Shown: in pieces, positions 53,574 through 62,558 of the stretch
Layout: the number at the start of each line of letters is the position of its first letter
How positions within the stretch are numbered: position 1 is the stretch's first letter
Source of the DNA: Oceanobacillus iheyensis HTE831
GTDB lineage: Bacteria; Bacillota; Bacilli; Bacillales; Amphibacillaceae
Assembly (NCBI RefSeq): GCF_000011245.1
Contig: NC_004193.1
Span: 1,776,501-1,840,500 of the forward strand
DNA: 64,000 nt
Direction: 5' to 3'
Notes under the pieces: generated by a model
The model's input: the letters and a program-made list of their open reading frames with translations, nothing else
The model's database searches: none
What the model was told of the DNA's origin: nothing
Program-made: the position numbers and the translations under genes

Positions 53574-53603
53574 ATTCTATGATGTTGTCCTATTAAAATA
53601 TGC
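53574..53603 (-). promoter_or_regulatory. Sigma-E-like promoter of spoIVA
   Basis: On the minus strand GCATATT (53597-53603) and CATAGAAT (53574-53581) are separated by 15 bases, close to the mother-cell sigma-E consensus kmATATT / CATACAmT. Fits the known sigma-E control of spoIVA. Confidence 0.65.
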
Positions 53604-53662
53604 CTTGTTTGCCAATATTTTTAATATATTTTTTCCATACAGGTACATCATCGATATAAATA

Positions 53663-53707
53663 TAAAAAACCCTTGCAACAATATATATTGCTACAAGGGT
53701 TTTTTTA
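53663..53707 (-). terminator. Terminator of yphF
   Basis: Long near-perfect stem CCCTTGCAACAATAT/ATATTGCTACAAGGG with T tracts on both sides (arms 53670-53684 and 53685-53699); overlaps the yphF stop at 53705. Confidence 0.82.
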
Positions 53708-54433
53708 TTCCATCTCATCTAAAAAAATAGCTTGATTATCTTTTACGGTATATGGAACAGAATATGCAGGAACAAATGGAGAATGGTCGGTTAATAGGTA
53801 TCGAATATCTTCACCTTCAGAATACTCATGATTATATTCTTGTAAAGCTTTGTTTAAGTCATAGGAATAATCAACAAAAAGATTTCCATCTAAATCCATA
53901 ATAATTGGCAATTCTTCTTGCGAATAAGGACTAGTAACTGTTGGTGCTTCTTCAAGATCTAATTTATTATAATCAATAGTGTAATACTTGTCCGTTAATT
54001 TTTCTCCGAAAGCAGGGTAATAATTTTCCTGTCTATAAAAGTCTAATTGCACATTGACACGGCGAATTTCTTCCGTAATACGTAAATCAATTAACTTAAC
54101 TGTTGGATCCTCTTCTGGATTCAACAAAGTATATTGATAAACGCCTCCCTTTTCAAAAGAGTTCCCAGGAGGCTCCGATAAATAACCGTTTTCACGAAGT
54201 TTACTGAAATCAATTAAATATTTTTCGAATTCTGGAGTATCATTGTCCTTTGTTCGAATTGGAACAAGTCCATTTTCTCCTTCTTTATAACTATTTACCG
54301 ATTGCTGTACCGTCTGTAGTTGTTCTTCATAAGGTATTTGATTCTCTGATTTCTCACTTTGCGGGTAAAGACATCCAGTAAGTATGAATGTAAGAAATAT
54401 AATTGGTATTAACAAATATGTACGGTTTTTCAT
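53705..54433 (-). CDS. yphF: YphF-like lipoprotein
   Basis: 242-residue predicted lipoprotein: signal MKNRTYLLIPIIFLTFIL followed by lipobox LTGC with Cys21. The mature part is acidic, containing LVPIRTKDNDTPEFEKYLIDF and VQLDFYRQENYYPAFGEKL. Function unknown. ATG 54433 with AAGGAG 9 bases upstream; the frame beyond lies in yphE. Gene order spoIVA-yphF-yphE-gpsA is that of B. subtilis, where these genes lie in a sporulation neighbourhood. Confidence 0.83.
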   Translation of the reverse strand: MKNRTYLLIPIIFLTFILTGCLYPQSEKSENQIPYEEQLQTVQQSVNSYKEGENGLVPIRTKDNDTPEFEKYLIDFSKLRENGYLSEPPGNSFEKGGVYQYTLLNPEEDPTVKLIDLRITEEIRRVNVQLDFYRQENYYPAFGEKLTDKYYTIDYNKLDLEEAPTVTSPYSQEELPIIMDLDGNLFVDYSYDLNKALQEYNHEYSEGEDIRYLLTDHSPFVPAYSVPYTVKDNQAIFLDEME

Positions 54434-54452
54434 AATATAAGACTCCTTATCA

Positions 54453-54650
54453 TTATCTTGTAGGTCCACTAAATACGACATACAGGATAATAAATCCTCC
54501 ACTAATTAAACAGAGGTAAGCAAGTAACGATACCACTACCTGTACCCAACCGCGTAGTTTACTTCTGCTCCAAACAATCAGTCCCATTGAGAGGATTAAT
54601 AAAAACATTCCTGCAAATGAAACATACATCATAAACATTGAAATTGACAA
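54453..54650 (-). CDS. yphE: YphE-like small membrane protein (DUF2768)
   Basis: 65-residue protein with two hydrophobic helices (about 4-27 and 36-58) around a basic turn WSRSKLRGW. DUF2768/YphE family by size, topology and place. The TTG at 54650 is preferred: GAGGTG lies about 5 bases upstream; a GTG at 54659 would overlap it. Function unknown; upstream of yphF by 19 bases. Confidence 0.72.
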   Translation of the reverse strand: MSISMFMMYVSFAGMFLLILSMGLIVWSRSKLRGWVQVVVSLLAYLCLISGGFIILYVVFSGPTR

Positions 54651-54761
54651 CGATTTCACCTCAACTAACTATAAATATCCTCTACATAGGTGTCATTATA
54701 ACATAATCCTCCAATAGCACGAGTAAATTTTACTAATATTATGTGACGGTTTTTAACATAA

Positions 54762-54800
54762 GGAATCCCGTGATAAAAGGGGATTCCTCTACCACGGGAT
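54762..54800. other. Two mutually exclusive 8-bp hairpins
   Basis: GGAATCCC (54762-54769) can pair with GGGATTCC (54780-54787), while ATCCCGTG (54765-54772), overlapping the first arm, can pair with CACGGGAT (54793-54800). Both cannot form at once. No U tract follows on either strand. It lies between spoVIF and yphE, in a 250-base stretch without a gene. Confidence 0.6.
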
Positions 54801-54899
54801 GACTAAATAAGTTTCCTTAGCAACTCTATCCTTGAATGCTTGTGCGATTTATCTTATGCATATAAATGTTATTTCGTATACTCAATTGCCTATGCCTTG

Positions 54900-55160
54900 C
54901 TATTTTTTGAAAAGTTTATTTAAACTATTCATATCACTAGGCATATTATTGTTCACAATGGATTGAACAATTTTATCTTCTCTTTCTTTTGAGAGGGGTT
55001 TATTTGCCATTTGAGCTAACTGTTTAACTAAATTACGTACGGTTTGTTCATCTTTAAAATTTGCATGCTTTACAGAGTCCGCAACTTTATAAACATCTTC
55101 AGGATTGATATTCGCATTCTTCTGTAATTTATCAAATAGGCCTTTTTGAAAATTATTCAC
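54900..55160 (-). CDS. spoVIF: Stage VI sporulation protein F (YjcC-like)
   Basis: 86-residue sporulation protein. In B. subtilis SpoVIF stabilises the late mother-cell regulator GerR and is needed for complete coat assembly. The match is clear in PEDVYKVADSVKHANFKDEQTVRNLVKQLAQ and KEREDKIVQSIVNN. GTG 55160 follows AGGAGG; the longer frame to 55184 is not used. In B. subtilis the gene (yjcC) lies elsewhere, so it has joined the spoIVA-gpsA region here. Confidence 0.85.
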   Translation of the reverse strand: MNNFQKGLFDKLQKNANINPEDVYKVADSVKHANFKDEQTVRNLVKQLAQMANKPLSKEREDKIVQSIVNNNMPSDMNSLNKLFKK

Positions 55161-55218
55161 ATTTTTTCCTCCTTGCGATTTCATTCATCATATTATATGC
55201 AAGGAGGTAATTTGCGTG

Positions 55219-56253
55219 TTATTCTGAATATCTTTCCTTAAGCAGAACTGCTAAATCATCCATTTCATCTCTTTTTCCTCTGTTCATAAGTTGTTCGACT
55301 ACATCTTTGGGATTTTTATTTTCAAATAGAATTTGAAATATTCCGCTTGTTATCGGCATATCAACATTTTGATCCTTAGCAAATTGATGGGCAGCTTTAA
55401 CGGTGCGTACACCTTCAACTACCATTCCCATCTGCTCAAGTACATCCTCAAGCTGGTTACCTTTACCCAATAGATTTCCTGCACGCCAATTTCGGCTATG
55501 AACACTTGTACAAGTAACAATTAAATCTCCAACTCCCGATAATCCAAGAAAACTTAACGGGTTTGCCCCTAAAGACGTTCCTAATCGAGCAATTTCTGCC
55601 AATCCTCTTGTAATTAAAGCAGCTTTCGCGTTATCACCAAAACCTAAACCATCAGAAATTCCTGCTCCCAATGCAATAATGTTTTTAAGTGCCCCACCTA
55701 ATTCTATTCCTAGAATATCATCGCTTGTATACACACGGAATGAATCACTTGAGAAAAGATCTTGTGCATGTTTTGCTTTTTCTAGATTAATAGATGAAGT
55801 TGTAACTGTAGTCGGATGTCTTAAAGCAACTTCTTCTGCATGACTTGGACCAGATAGCACGACAATATCTTCGTACTTTATATCCATCTCTTCTTCAATC
55901 ATCTCAGAGACCCGTTTTAAGCTAACAGGTTCAATGCCTTTTGTCGCGTGGATAACAGTTGTTTTTGAATCCATCCATTTATTCAGTTCACTACACACTT
56001 CTCGAATTGCTTTCGTTGGTACTACAATAACAACTGCATCTACCCCAGAGACTGTTTGATGCATATCACTATAAGCGGTAATCTCATTTGGAATATCGAC
56101 ATCTAAATATTTATGATTTCGGTGAGTTTCATTAATTGTTTCTGCATGTTCCTTCCTATGTGACCATAATCGAACTTCATGACCATTGTCAGCTAATACA
56201 ATTGCAAGAGCTGTTCCCCAACTACCGGCTCCTAGTACAGCAACTTTTTCCAT
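55219..56253 (-). CDS. gpsA: Glycerol-3-phosphate dehydrogenase (NAD(P)+)
   Basis: Makes glycerol-3-phosphate for phospholipid synthesis, feeding PlsC at 60.5 kb. N-terminal VLGAGSWGTALAIVLADNGHEVRLW Rossmann motif, SGPSHAEEV, GGALKNIIALGAGISDGLGFGDNAKAALITRG with the catalytic Lys. 344 residues. GGGAGAGATGATCAC precedes ATG 56253. der-gpsA order conserved. Confidence 0.95.
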   Translation of the reverse strand: MEKVAVLGAGSWGTALAIVLADNGHEVRLWSHRKEHAETINETHRNHKYLDVDIPNEITAYSDMHQTVSGVDAVVIVVPTKAIREVCSELNKWMDSKTTVIHATKGIEPVSLKRVSEMIEEEMDIKYEDIVVLSGPSHAEEVALRHPTTVTTSSINLEKAKHAQDLFSSDSFRVYTSDDILGIELGGALKNIIALGAGISDGLGFGDNAKAALITRGLAEIARLGTSLGANPLSFLGLSGVGDLIVTCTSVHSRNWRAGNLLGKGNQLEDVLEQMGMVVEGVRTVKAAHQFAKDQNVDMPITSGIFQILFENKNPKDVVEQLMNRGKRDEMDDLAVLLKERYSE

Positions 56254-56272
56254 GTGATCATCTCTCCCTAAT

Positions 56273-57583
56273 TTATTGGCGTCTTCTAGCGAATAATTTT
56301 ATAGGTGTGCCCACAAATCCAAATGCATCACGGATTTTATTCTCTAAAAATCTCTCGTATGAAAAGTGCATCAACTCTGGATCATTTACAAAAACAACGA
56401 AGCTTGGCGGTTGGACAGCAACTTGTGTTGCATAGAGCACTTTCAAGCGTTTTCCTTTTAATGTAGGTGTTGGATTCATAGCAATAGCATCCATTATTAC
56501 ATCATTTAATACATTAGTTGGAATACGTTTTGTATGGCTTTCACTAGCTAATTTTATTGCTGGCACTAAGGTATGCATGCGTTTTTTCGTTTTCGCTGAT
56601 AGAAATACAACTGGAGCATAATCTAGATACTGAAAATGTGCTCGAATATTTTTTTCGAATTCTTTCATTGCTTTTTCATTTGAGTCGACAGTGTCCCATT
56701 TATTAACAACGATAACTATTGCTCTACCTGCATCATGGGCATATCCAGCTATACGTTTATCTTGTTCACGAATACCTGTCTCAGCATCTATTAATACTAA
56801 AACAACGTCAGAACGTTCTATCGCTCGCAACGCACGGAGTACACTGTATTTTTCTGTGGATTCATATACTTTTCCTCGTTTGCGCATACCAGCTGTATCA
56901 ATTATTACAAAGTCTTGGTCATCACGATGTAATTTCGTATCTATAGCGTCCCGAGTGGTTCCTTCTATTTCACTAACAATCACTCTATCTTCATTCAATA
57001 ATGCATTTACAAGAGAAGACTTTCCTACATTCGGTCGACCGATTAAACTAAAGTATATCGTATCTTCATCTTTTTCTTCTTCCGATTCATTAGGAAAGTG
57101 ACCTACGACTTCATCTAGTAAGTCACCCAATCCAAGGCCATGTGTGCCTGAGATGGGAAATGGTTGTCCAAATCCTAATGAATAATATTCATAAATTGTT
57201 TCATGCATTTGGGGATTATCCATTTTGTTTACGCCTACTACAACAGGTTTATTCGACTTGAATAATAATTTAGCTACTTCGTCATCTGCTGAAGTAATGC
57301 CTTCTTTTCCATTCAGTAAAAATACAATTACATCTGCTTCATCAATTGCAATTTCAGCTTGCTGTCTCATTTGCACGAGCAATGGTTCATCACCCAGTTC
57401 AATACCACCCGTATCAATGATATTAAAAGTATGGTTAAGCCATTCTGCATTTGCATATATTCGATCCCTTGTTACACCAGGGATATCTTCTACAATTGAA
57501 ATTCTTTCTCCTACTAAGCGATTAAATATGGTTGACTTTCCTACGTTTGGTCTACCAACAATCGCTACTACAGATTTCCTCAT
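56273..57583 (-). CDS. der: Ribosome-assembly GTPase Der (EngA)
   Basis: Essential double GTPase that matures the 50S subunit. Two consecutive G domains, [14 protein letters not shown] (residue 8 on) with DTGG and NKMD, then [14 protein letters not shown] with DTAGMR and NKWD, followed by a KH-like C-terminal domain. 436 residues. Upstream of gpsA by 19 bases. Confidence 0.96.
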   Translation of the reverse strand: MRKSVVAIVGRPNVGKSTIFNRLVGERISIVEDIPGVTRDRIYANAEWLNHTFNIIDTGGIELGDEPLLVQMRQQAEIAIDEADVIVFLLNGKEGITSADDEVAKLLFKSNKPVVVGVNKMDNPQMHETIYEYYSLGFGQPFPISGTHGLGLGDLLDEVVGHFPNESEEEKDEDTIYFSLIGRPNVGKSSLVNALLNEDRVIVSEIEGTTRDAIDTKLHRDDQDFVIIDTAGMRKRGKVYESTEKYSVLRALRAIERSDVVLVLIDAETGIREQDKRIAGYAHDAGRAIVIVVNKWDTVDSNEKAMKEFEKNIRAHFQYLDYAPVVFLSAKTKKRMHTLVPAIKLASESHTKRIPTNVLNDVIMDAIAMNPTPTLKGKRLKVLYATQVAVQPPSFVVFVNDPELMHFSYERFLENKIRDAFGFVGTPIKLFARRRQ

Positions 57584-57668
57584 TTTTAAGGAACATCCTC
57601 TCTCTTTTGTCTATTTGCCTTTATACATTCTAGCAAAATAAGGTAAGATAAACAATTAAATTCTATAT

Positions 57669-57860
57669 TTAGTGTTTTACAATAATGTAGACTTCATCAC
57701 TTAATCGGTGTGCTATACCATCAATAATCGCTTCAAGATTAGCCGCAAATAATTCTAGTTCAGTCCCTTTTTCACAAATGAAAATGGGTGCTCCACCTGT
57801 TACTTTAGATTGATTAGATGTAATTATCGCTAAAATAGTTTTATCTAATTCCATATTCAC
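57669..57860 (-). CDS. ypzH: Small capping partner of the YIEGIA protein (YpzH-like)
   Basis: 63-residue soluble protein (LDKTILAIITSNQSKVTGGAPIFICEKGTELELFAANL...VYIIVKH). It is coupled to the YIEGIA gene by a GTGA overlap and is the kind of small partner annotated as a capping subunit for YIEGIA. GTG 57860 with GGAGG 8 bases upstream. Family call rests on size, context and recall; function in spore-envelope assembly is inferred from the partner. Confidence 0.7.
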   Translation of the reverse strand: MNMELDKTILAIITSNQSKVTGGAPIFICEKGTELELFAANLEAIIDGIAHRLSDEVYIIVKH

Positions 57861-58753
57861 GATTTATTCCTCCTTATTGCTTTTGATTCAGATGGCATAC
57901 GAACTGCACTTTCTAACACAGGTACCGCACCTATTACTTTTTTTGCTTTTTCTGCATCTTTTATAAGTGGGAGAATGAATACTCCTAATCGTCCGTCATC
58001 TAGATCGCGTTTTATTAGAGGAGTTAAAGCAGGTGTACCGGAATCCCGAAACACACCTAAAGAGACAGATACATCATGTAATATTGCTTGACGTTGACCA
58101 AGATTAGCAATAGTGGTAACAATATTGATGTTTTTTGGTTTTAATATAAAACCCATTCCGTGTTGTAAGATTTCTTCTTGTCTTTCTGGAAGCCCAATAT
58201 TCATAATATATATATTATCTACGTATAATCCTGCTCCATCAAAAGTTATCTCCGATTGCTCAATATCCACTATATCCTTCAAAGTAGATCCGCTCATAAG
58301 ACTCAAACCAACAATAAATGATAATACTGCCACCACGGATGCAGGGAACCATCCCCACGCAATAAATGCAAGGGTAGTAAAGAAAGCAGTAAACATAACT
58401 AGATAATTCCTGCTTTCAAATGAAATTGCTATCCCTTCAATATATGTATTGCCTCTTGATACTAACTCAAACCCATCTAATTCAGTAAGTGTAGTTCTTT
58501 CCATGTTACGGACATCTCTAAATTGAGTTGCTGCAACAGTCAAAAACGTGACAGCAGTAAATTGCATTTCCAGTAAAGCAGGAATTGCTAGGGCTCCTAA
58601 GGAAGCAGCTATAAATCCCAGTGATAAATGTATAATTCGTCCATGTAAGTATGTTGGATATTGACGGTAATCTGATCGTAAAGTCAGTAATCTTGCAACT
58701 GTGCCAGTTACGACTCCGAAAAGTATAGCATTTAAATATGCATCGATTTCCAT
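57857..58753 (-). CDS. YIEGIA-domain membrane protein
   Basis: 298-residue membrane protein containing the literal YIEGIA motif in RGNTYIEGIAISF. About five hydrophobic helices lie within residues 1-170, then a soluble C-terminal part. Spore-former-specific family; B. subtilis has a homologue in this position (YphB, to my recollection renamed SeaA, a spore-envelope factor). ATG 58753 follows GGGGTGG; an in-frame GTG at 58762 overlaps the ribosome site. Upstream lie repeat A and the ypfD terminator. Confidence 0.82.
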   Translation of the reverse strand: MEIDAYLNAILFGVVTGTVARLLTLRSDYRQYPTYLHGRIIHLSLGFIAASLGALAIPALLEMQFTAVTFLTVAATQFRDVRNMERTTLTELDGFELVSRGNTYIEGIAISFESRNYLVMFTAFFTTLAFIAWGWFPASVVAVLSFIVGLSLMSGSTLKDIVDIEQSEITFDGAGLYVDNIYIMNIGLPERQEEILQHGMGFILKPKNINIVTTIANLGQRQAILHDVSVSLGVFRDSGTPALTPLIKRDLDDGRLGVFILPLIKDAEKAKKVIGAVPVLESAVRMPSESKAIRRNKS

Positions 58754-58822
58754 GTAAGCCACCCCATCTTTAAAAACTGTATCTGTTAGTATGGCTCACT
58801 TTGGAAATCTTAGTACAGATAA

Positions 58823-58921
58823 ACCAAAGAGCAAGCGGCCGTTTATCACCGTTTTTCCTGGATGGAACCGTATGAGATATAGGAAATACGATAAGCGGAT
58901 GCGATTCGATGTTGACTTTCA
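58823..58921. repeat. Intergenic repeat-like element, copy A
   Basis: ACCAAAGAGCAAGC (58823-58836) and CGATGTTGACTTTCA (58907-58921) recur in the same order, more closely spaced, at 62355-62405. The intervening bases differ in length and sequence. Confidence 0.4.
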
Positions 58922-58954
58922 CCAGATGCAAAATTCTATAATTTTATAGCTCAT

Positions 58955-58995
58955 AAAAAAATGCCAAGGAAAGTAAATTCTTCCTTGGCATTTTA
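58955..58995 (-). terminator. Terminator of the S1-domain gene
   Basis: ATGCCAAGGAA/TTCCTTGGCAT stem, 9-base loop, T tract on the minus strand; immediately after the stop at 59004. Confidence 0.88.
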
Positions 58996-59003
58996 TAATA
59001 AGG

Positions 59004-60134
59004 TTATTTATATTTATCGAGTTTGTCGCCAATAAAATCGCCTAGTTGAAATCCAGATTGATCGTCATCTTTTTCATATTGTTTATATTCTTTAGCTTCT
59101 TGTTCTTCTTCCAGTTCTTTTATACTTAAGCTAATTCGTTGATCTTGTTCACTAACGTCTAATACTTTTACTTGGACAGTTTGTCCTATCTCAAGAACTT
59201 CTTGTGGTGTGCCAATATGACGGTTAGCGATTTGAGAAATGTGCACTAATCCTTCTACGCCAGGAAGTAACTCGACAAACGCCCCAAAACTAACTAAGCG
59301 TTTTACTGTACCTTCAATTGTAGAGCCAACTTTTACTTGTTCCTCTACATTTGCCCATGGTCCTGGCAATGTGTTCTTATGAGATAAAGAAATTCTTTCA
59401 TTATCTAAATCAACAGACAAGACTTCTACTTTTATTTTGTCACCTTCAGATACAACATCAGAAGTCTTTTCTACATGTTCATGTGCAAGTTGAGATATAT
59501 GCACTAAGCCGTCTACCCCACCAAGGTCAACAAAAGCACCAAAGTTTGTAATACGTTGTACCGTACCTTCGATTACTTGTCCAGGTTCAAGTGATTGAAG
59601 TACATCGTTCTTTCTATTTTTTTCTTCATCTTCCACAATAGCACGATGGGATAAAATTACACGGTTTTGTGAACGATCTAAATCTGCTATTTTTACTTTT
59701 AGAGTCTTATTAAGGTAGTCGCTAAAGTCTTCGACGTAATAGGTTTCTACTAAAGAAGCAGGTATAAATCCACGAACACCCACGTCTACAACTAATCCAC
59801 CTTTTACAACTTCTTTTACAGTTGTATCGAACGCTTCACCTGAGTTGTATTTTTGTTCTAATTCTTCCCAAGCTGTTTCAGAATCGATTGCTCTTTTTGA
59901 TAGAATGATCTCATCATCATCTATCTTTTTCACTTTTAATGTAACAGTGTCACCCTCTGTTAGTACATCTGTTGTTGCTTCAACATGCAGACTAGACAGT
60001 TCGCCAATCGGCAAAATACCTTCTGTTTTATAACCGATATCTACAAGAACTTGCTTATCTTCTAATTTTACGACAGTTCCTGTGACGGTAGTACCAACTT
60101 CCATTGTTTGTAGATCTTTACTTTCTTCACTCAT
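59004..60134 (-). CDS. ypfD: Ribosomal protein S1-like RNA-binding protein (YpfD)
   Basis: 376 residues with four S1 RNA-binding domains at about 12-80, 97-162, 183-251 and 268-337 (repeats of GTVxxxxxFGAFVxLxxGVxGLVHISQ). Low-GC Gram-positive S1 homologues have fewer domains than the six of E. coli S1, and are not firmly ribosome-bound. The tail is acidic. ATG 60134 with GGAGG 8 bases upstream; ATG 60140 is too close. cmk-plsC-ypfD order is common in bacilli. Confidence 0.93.
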   Translation of the reverse strand: MSEESKDLQTMEVGTTVTGTVVKLEDKQVLVDIGYKTEGILPIGELSSLHVEATTDVLTEGDTVTLKVKKIDDDEIILSKRAIDSETAWEELEQKYNSGEAFDTTVKEVVKGGLVVDVGVRGFIPASLVETYYVEDFSDYLNKTLKVKIADLDRSQNRVILSHRAIVEDEEKNRKNDVLQSLEPGQVIEGTVQRITNFGAFVDLGGVDGLVHISQLAHEHVEKTSDVVSEGDKIKVEVLSVDLDNERISLSHKNTLPGPWANVEEQVKVGSTIEGTVKRLVSFGAFVELLPGVEGLVHISQIANRHIGTPQEVLEIGQTVQVKVLDVSEQDQRISLSIKELEEEQEAKEYKQYEKDDDQSGFQLGDFIGDKLDKYK

Positions 60135-60252
60135 TTCCATAGCCTCCTAGGTACACTTCAACTATTCATTTAAAAGGGAATAGTAAGAAAGATAAATTCT
60201 AGTTTCTAATTATAACTTCTAATAATTATAATTATTTGTCAAGTAAAGACAA

Positions 60253-60834
60253 TTAATTTTTGTGAATATCATACAAATTTCTGATTTCTTCCATAATTGC
60301 CTCTGACATGTCTTTTGCAGAAGCTTTATTTTCACGGTAGGTATTTACATTCATTGGTTTTCCATATGCTACCGTTGTTTTAGAAAATGGCTTGTATTCA
60401 CCAATTATCACACAAGGAACAACCACAGCCTTCGAACGTAGGGCAAAAAATCCAACACCAGATAGCGGTTTCCCTAACTCTCCGGTTTTACTTCTTGTAC
60501 CTTCTGGAAATAGACCAAGTGTATGTCCTTCTTCAAGAATTTTAAGTCCATTGCGTAATGCATTACGATCTGCAAGTCCTCGACGAACCGGAAAAGCTTT
60601 TATACCTATTAACAATCTTCCTAATAAAGGTTTTTCGAAAAGCTCACCTTTTGCCATAAATGAAATATCACGGTTGGAGGTAATACCTACAACAGGTGGG
60701 TCAAAATTAGATATGTGATTTGAACAAATAATCACAGGGCCTGATTCAGGTATGTTCTCTTTGCCAATCACTTTGATACGATATAGCGGGTAAAAAATGA
60801 TTGCTATAACAAATCTAGCAAATTTATAAAGCAT
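60253..60834 (-). CDS. plsC: 1-acyl-sn-glycerol-3-phosphate acyltransferase
   Basis: Makes phosphatidic acid from lysophosphatidate. NHISNFDPP supplies the NHx4D catalytic pair, FPVRRG and LGLFPEGTRSKTG bind glycerol phosphate, and an N-terminal hydrophobic helix anchors it to the membrane. 193 residues from ATG 60834 (GGGGGAGAAAGG). Located 13 bases after cmk; it works downstream of GpsA, whose gene is nearby. Confidence 0.93.
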   Translation of the reverse strand: MLYKFARFVIAIIFYPLYRIKVIGKENIPESGPVIICSNHISNFDPPVVGITSNRDISFMAKGELFEKPLLGRLLIGIKAFPVRRGLADRNALRNGLKILEEGHTLGLFPEGTRSKTGELGKPLSGVGFFALRSKAVVVPCVIIGEYKPFSKTTVAYGKPMNVNTYRENKASAKDMSEAIMEEIRNLYDIHKN

Positions 60835-60847
60835 CCTTTCTCCCCCT

Positions 60848-61540
60848 CTATACACCCTTATTATTTTGGGTATTGTATTTAAAGATTTCATTTAAGATTT
60901 GATCTTTTACTTCTGCAATTGAAAGTGATGTAGTATCAACTTCTATTGCGTCTTCTGCTTTGATTAATGGAGATACCTCTCGATTCGAATCGATTTCATC
61001 TCGATCACTAATTTCTTTTTTTAATAACTTTATATCTGAAGGTATACCCTTTTTAATATTCTCTTCATGACGTCTTTTTGCTCTTTCTTCCACTGAGGCA
61101 ATTAAAAAGATTTTTACCTCCGCATCTGGTAATACATGCGTACCAATATCTCTTCCATCCATTACCACACTGCGGTTATTTGCAAGTTTTTGCTGTCGAG
61201 ATACCATCTCTTTACGTATAGAAGGATGTTCTGCTACAAAAGATACTTTTGATGTTACGTCTGGATAACGAATTTCTTCGGAGACATCTTTGTTGTTTAC
61301 AAAGACTCGTTGTCCATTTTCAGCCTGACGTAATTCTATATTGGAATTCATTAATATAGTTAGAACGCTATCTTCATTTTTTGGGTCTATACCTTCTTGT
61401 AAAGCCTGATAAGTTAAAGCACGATACATTGCACCCGTGTCCACATAAATAAATCCTAATTGATTTGCGATCATTTTAGCTACAGTACTTTTACCTGCTG
61501 CTGCTGGTCCGTCAATTGCTACTGTGATTCTTTGTTCCAT
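60848..61540 (-). CDS. cmk: Cytidylate kinase
   Basis: Phosphorylates CMP and dCMP. P-loop [50 protein letters not shown] and the lid [13 protein letters not shown] are intact. 230 residues. AGGAGATGAACATGA precedes ATG 61540. Lies between ypfA and plsC. Confidence 0.95.
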   Translation of the reverse strand: MEQRITVAIDGPAAAGKSTVAKMIANQLGFIYVDTGAMYRALTYQALQEGIDPKNEDSVLTILMNSNIELRQAENGQRVFVNNKDVSEEIRYPDVTSKVSFVAEHPSIRKEMVSRQQKLANNRSVVMDGRDIGTHVLPDAEVKIFLIASVEERAKRRHEENIKKGIPSDIKLLKKEISDRDEIDSNREVSPLIKAEDAIEVDTTSLSIAEVKDQILNEIFKYNTQNNKGV

Positions 61541-61631
61541 TCATGTTCATCTCCTACAATAAAAAACTTGGCTATTACCAAGCTATCTTTCTACATGATA
61601 ATCATAACATATTCTATTTTTTATGGTCGAA

Positions 61632-62297
61632 TTAATTTCTCTCTTTTAACCTTTTTTCACGTTCTTTATCAAAACAATAACGTATAATTTCTTGTCGATC
61701 TTTTTGGGTAATGGAATGAAATTGAAGCGAAACTACATTCTTTCTGATATTAAGTTCTCGAATAGTAACAATTTCTGCTTGGGCGTATGCATGATGGATC
61801 TTGTTTTGATATTTTATTTCAAGAGGCAACCATATATCAACCAATGTATGAAGCACAAGTTCTACTTCCTTTGGAGTGATGATAGCAACACCACCACCAC
61901 TAATATCTAGTGTAGTTGTAGTAAAAGGATCAAATTGATGTAAAACACTATGAACCGCAACATCAATGGAAGCATCCACACGCACATACTCCCGTCGTTG
62001 AATTCGCTTCCATTGCTCAACCTCAGGTTTTGTAATATATAGAGATGGTATTTTCGCTTTTTTTCTAGATGTGATTTTTGTTGGAAAGCGATAGATTGCG
62101 TCATCTTCACCTACATAAACAGCAGAAAAGTAAGTTCCAATATTAAAAAATGTAGTTTTCAATGTTTCTTTATGTACAGGATAATTAATAATATAGTTAT
62201 CTTCTGTTTCATCAATGATTGTACACAAATAGATATCTGTTTTACTGTTATCACTATTTTTCATTTCTAATTGAATTTTCATACCTATTTCTAGCAT
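61632..62297 (-). CDS. ypfA: PilZ-domain c-di-GMP receptor (YcgR/YpfA family flagellar brake)
   Basis: 221 residues: N-terminal YcgR-like domain (1-95) and a PilZ domain (about 97-215). The PilZ c-di-GMP site is present: RREYVRVDA (RxxxR) and LDISGGGVAII (D/NxSxxG). B. subtilis YpfA/MotI (DgrA) slows motility by binding MotA at high c-di-GMP; the same role is inferred. GGGGGTACTTT precedes ATG 62297. The next upstream stretch contains repeat B and then the intron, while B. subtilis has ypfB-ypeB-sleB there. Confidence 0.9.
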   Translation of the reverse strand: MLEIGMKIQLEMKNSDNSKTDIYLCTIIDETEDNYIINYPVHKETLKTTFFNIGTYFSAVYVGEDDAIYRFPTKITSRKKAKIPSLYITKPEVEQWKRIQRREYVRVDASIDVAVHSVLHQFDPFTTTTLDISGGGVAIITPKEVELVLHTLVDIWLPLEIKYQNKIHHAYAQAEIVTIRELNIRKNVVSLQFHSITQKDRQEIIRYCFDKEREKRLKERN

Positions 62298-62354
62298 AAA
62301 GTACCCCCATCATCATATTAAAATAATACTTTATACTTATTATGACAAAATAGG

Positions 62355-62405
62355 ACCAAAGGAGCAAGCACCCTTTTAGAGGTGATGATCCGATGTTGAC
62401 TTTCA
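62355..62405. repeat. Intergenic repeat-like element, copy B
   Basis: ACCAAAGGAGCAAGC (62355-62369) and CGATGTTGACTTTCA (62391-62405), matching blocks of copy A. The rest of 62298-62558 shows no gene; a short hairpin TCGCC/GGCGA lies at about 62471-62489. Confidence 0.4.
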
Positions 62406-62558
62406 TTTGAAAACTATAAGTACGTCTATGTATTATAATATTTCAGCACTCTACTTCGTGATTTGTGTATTCGCCAAGTTACTAGGCGATGAAGCAGGAA
62501 GTAGATATTTTCAGTAATTCCGTTTTCCAATGGAAGATATTTTTATAAATGATAAATA

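Noticed and set aside
62460..62500. attC-like or integron-like hairpin near the intron 3' end
   Set aside because: Only a short TCGCC/GGCGA stem; no integrase, no conserved attC core sites, and it lies in the 3' exon, whereas group IIC introns recognise hairpins on the 5' exon side.
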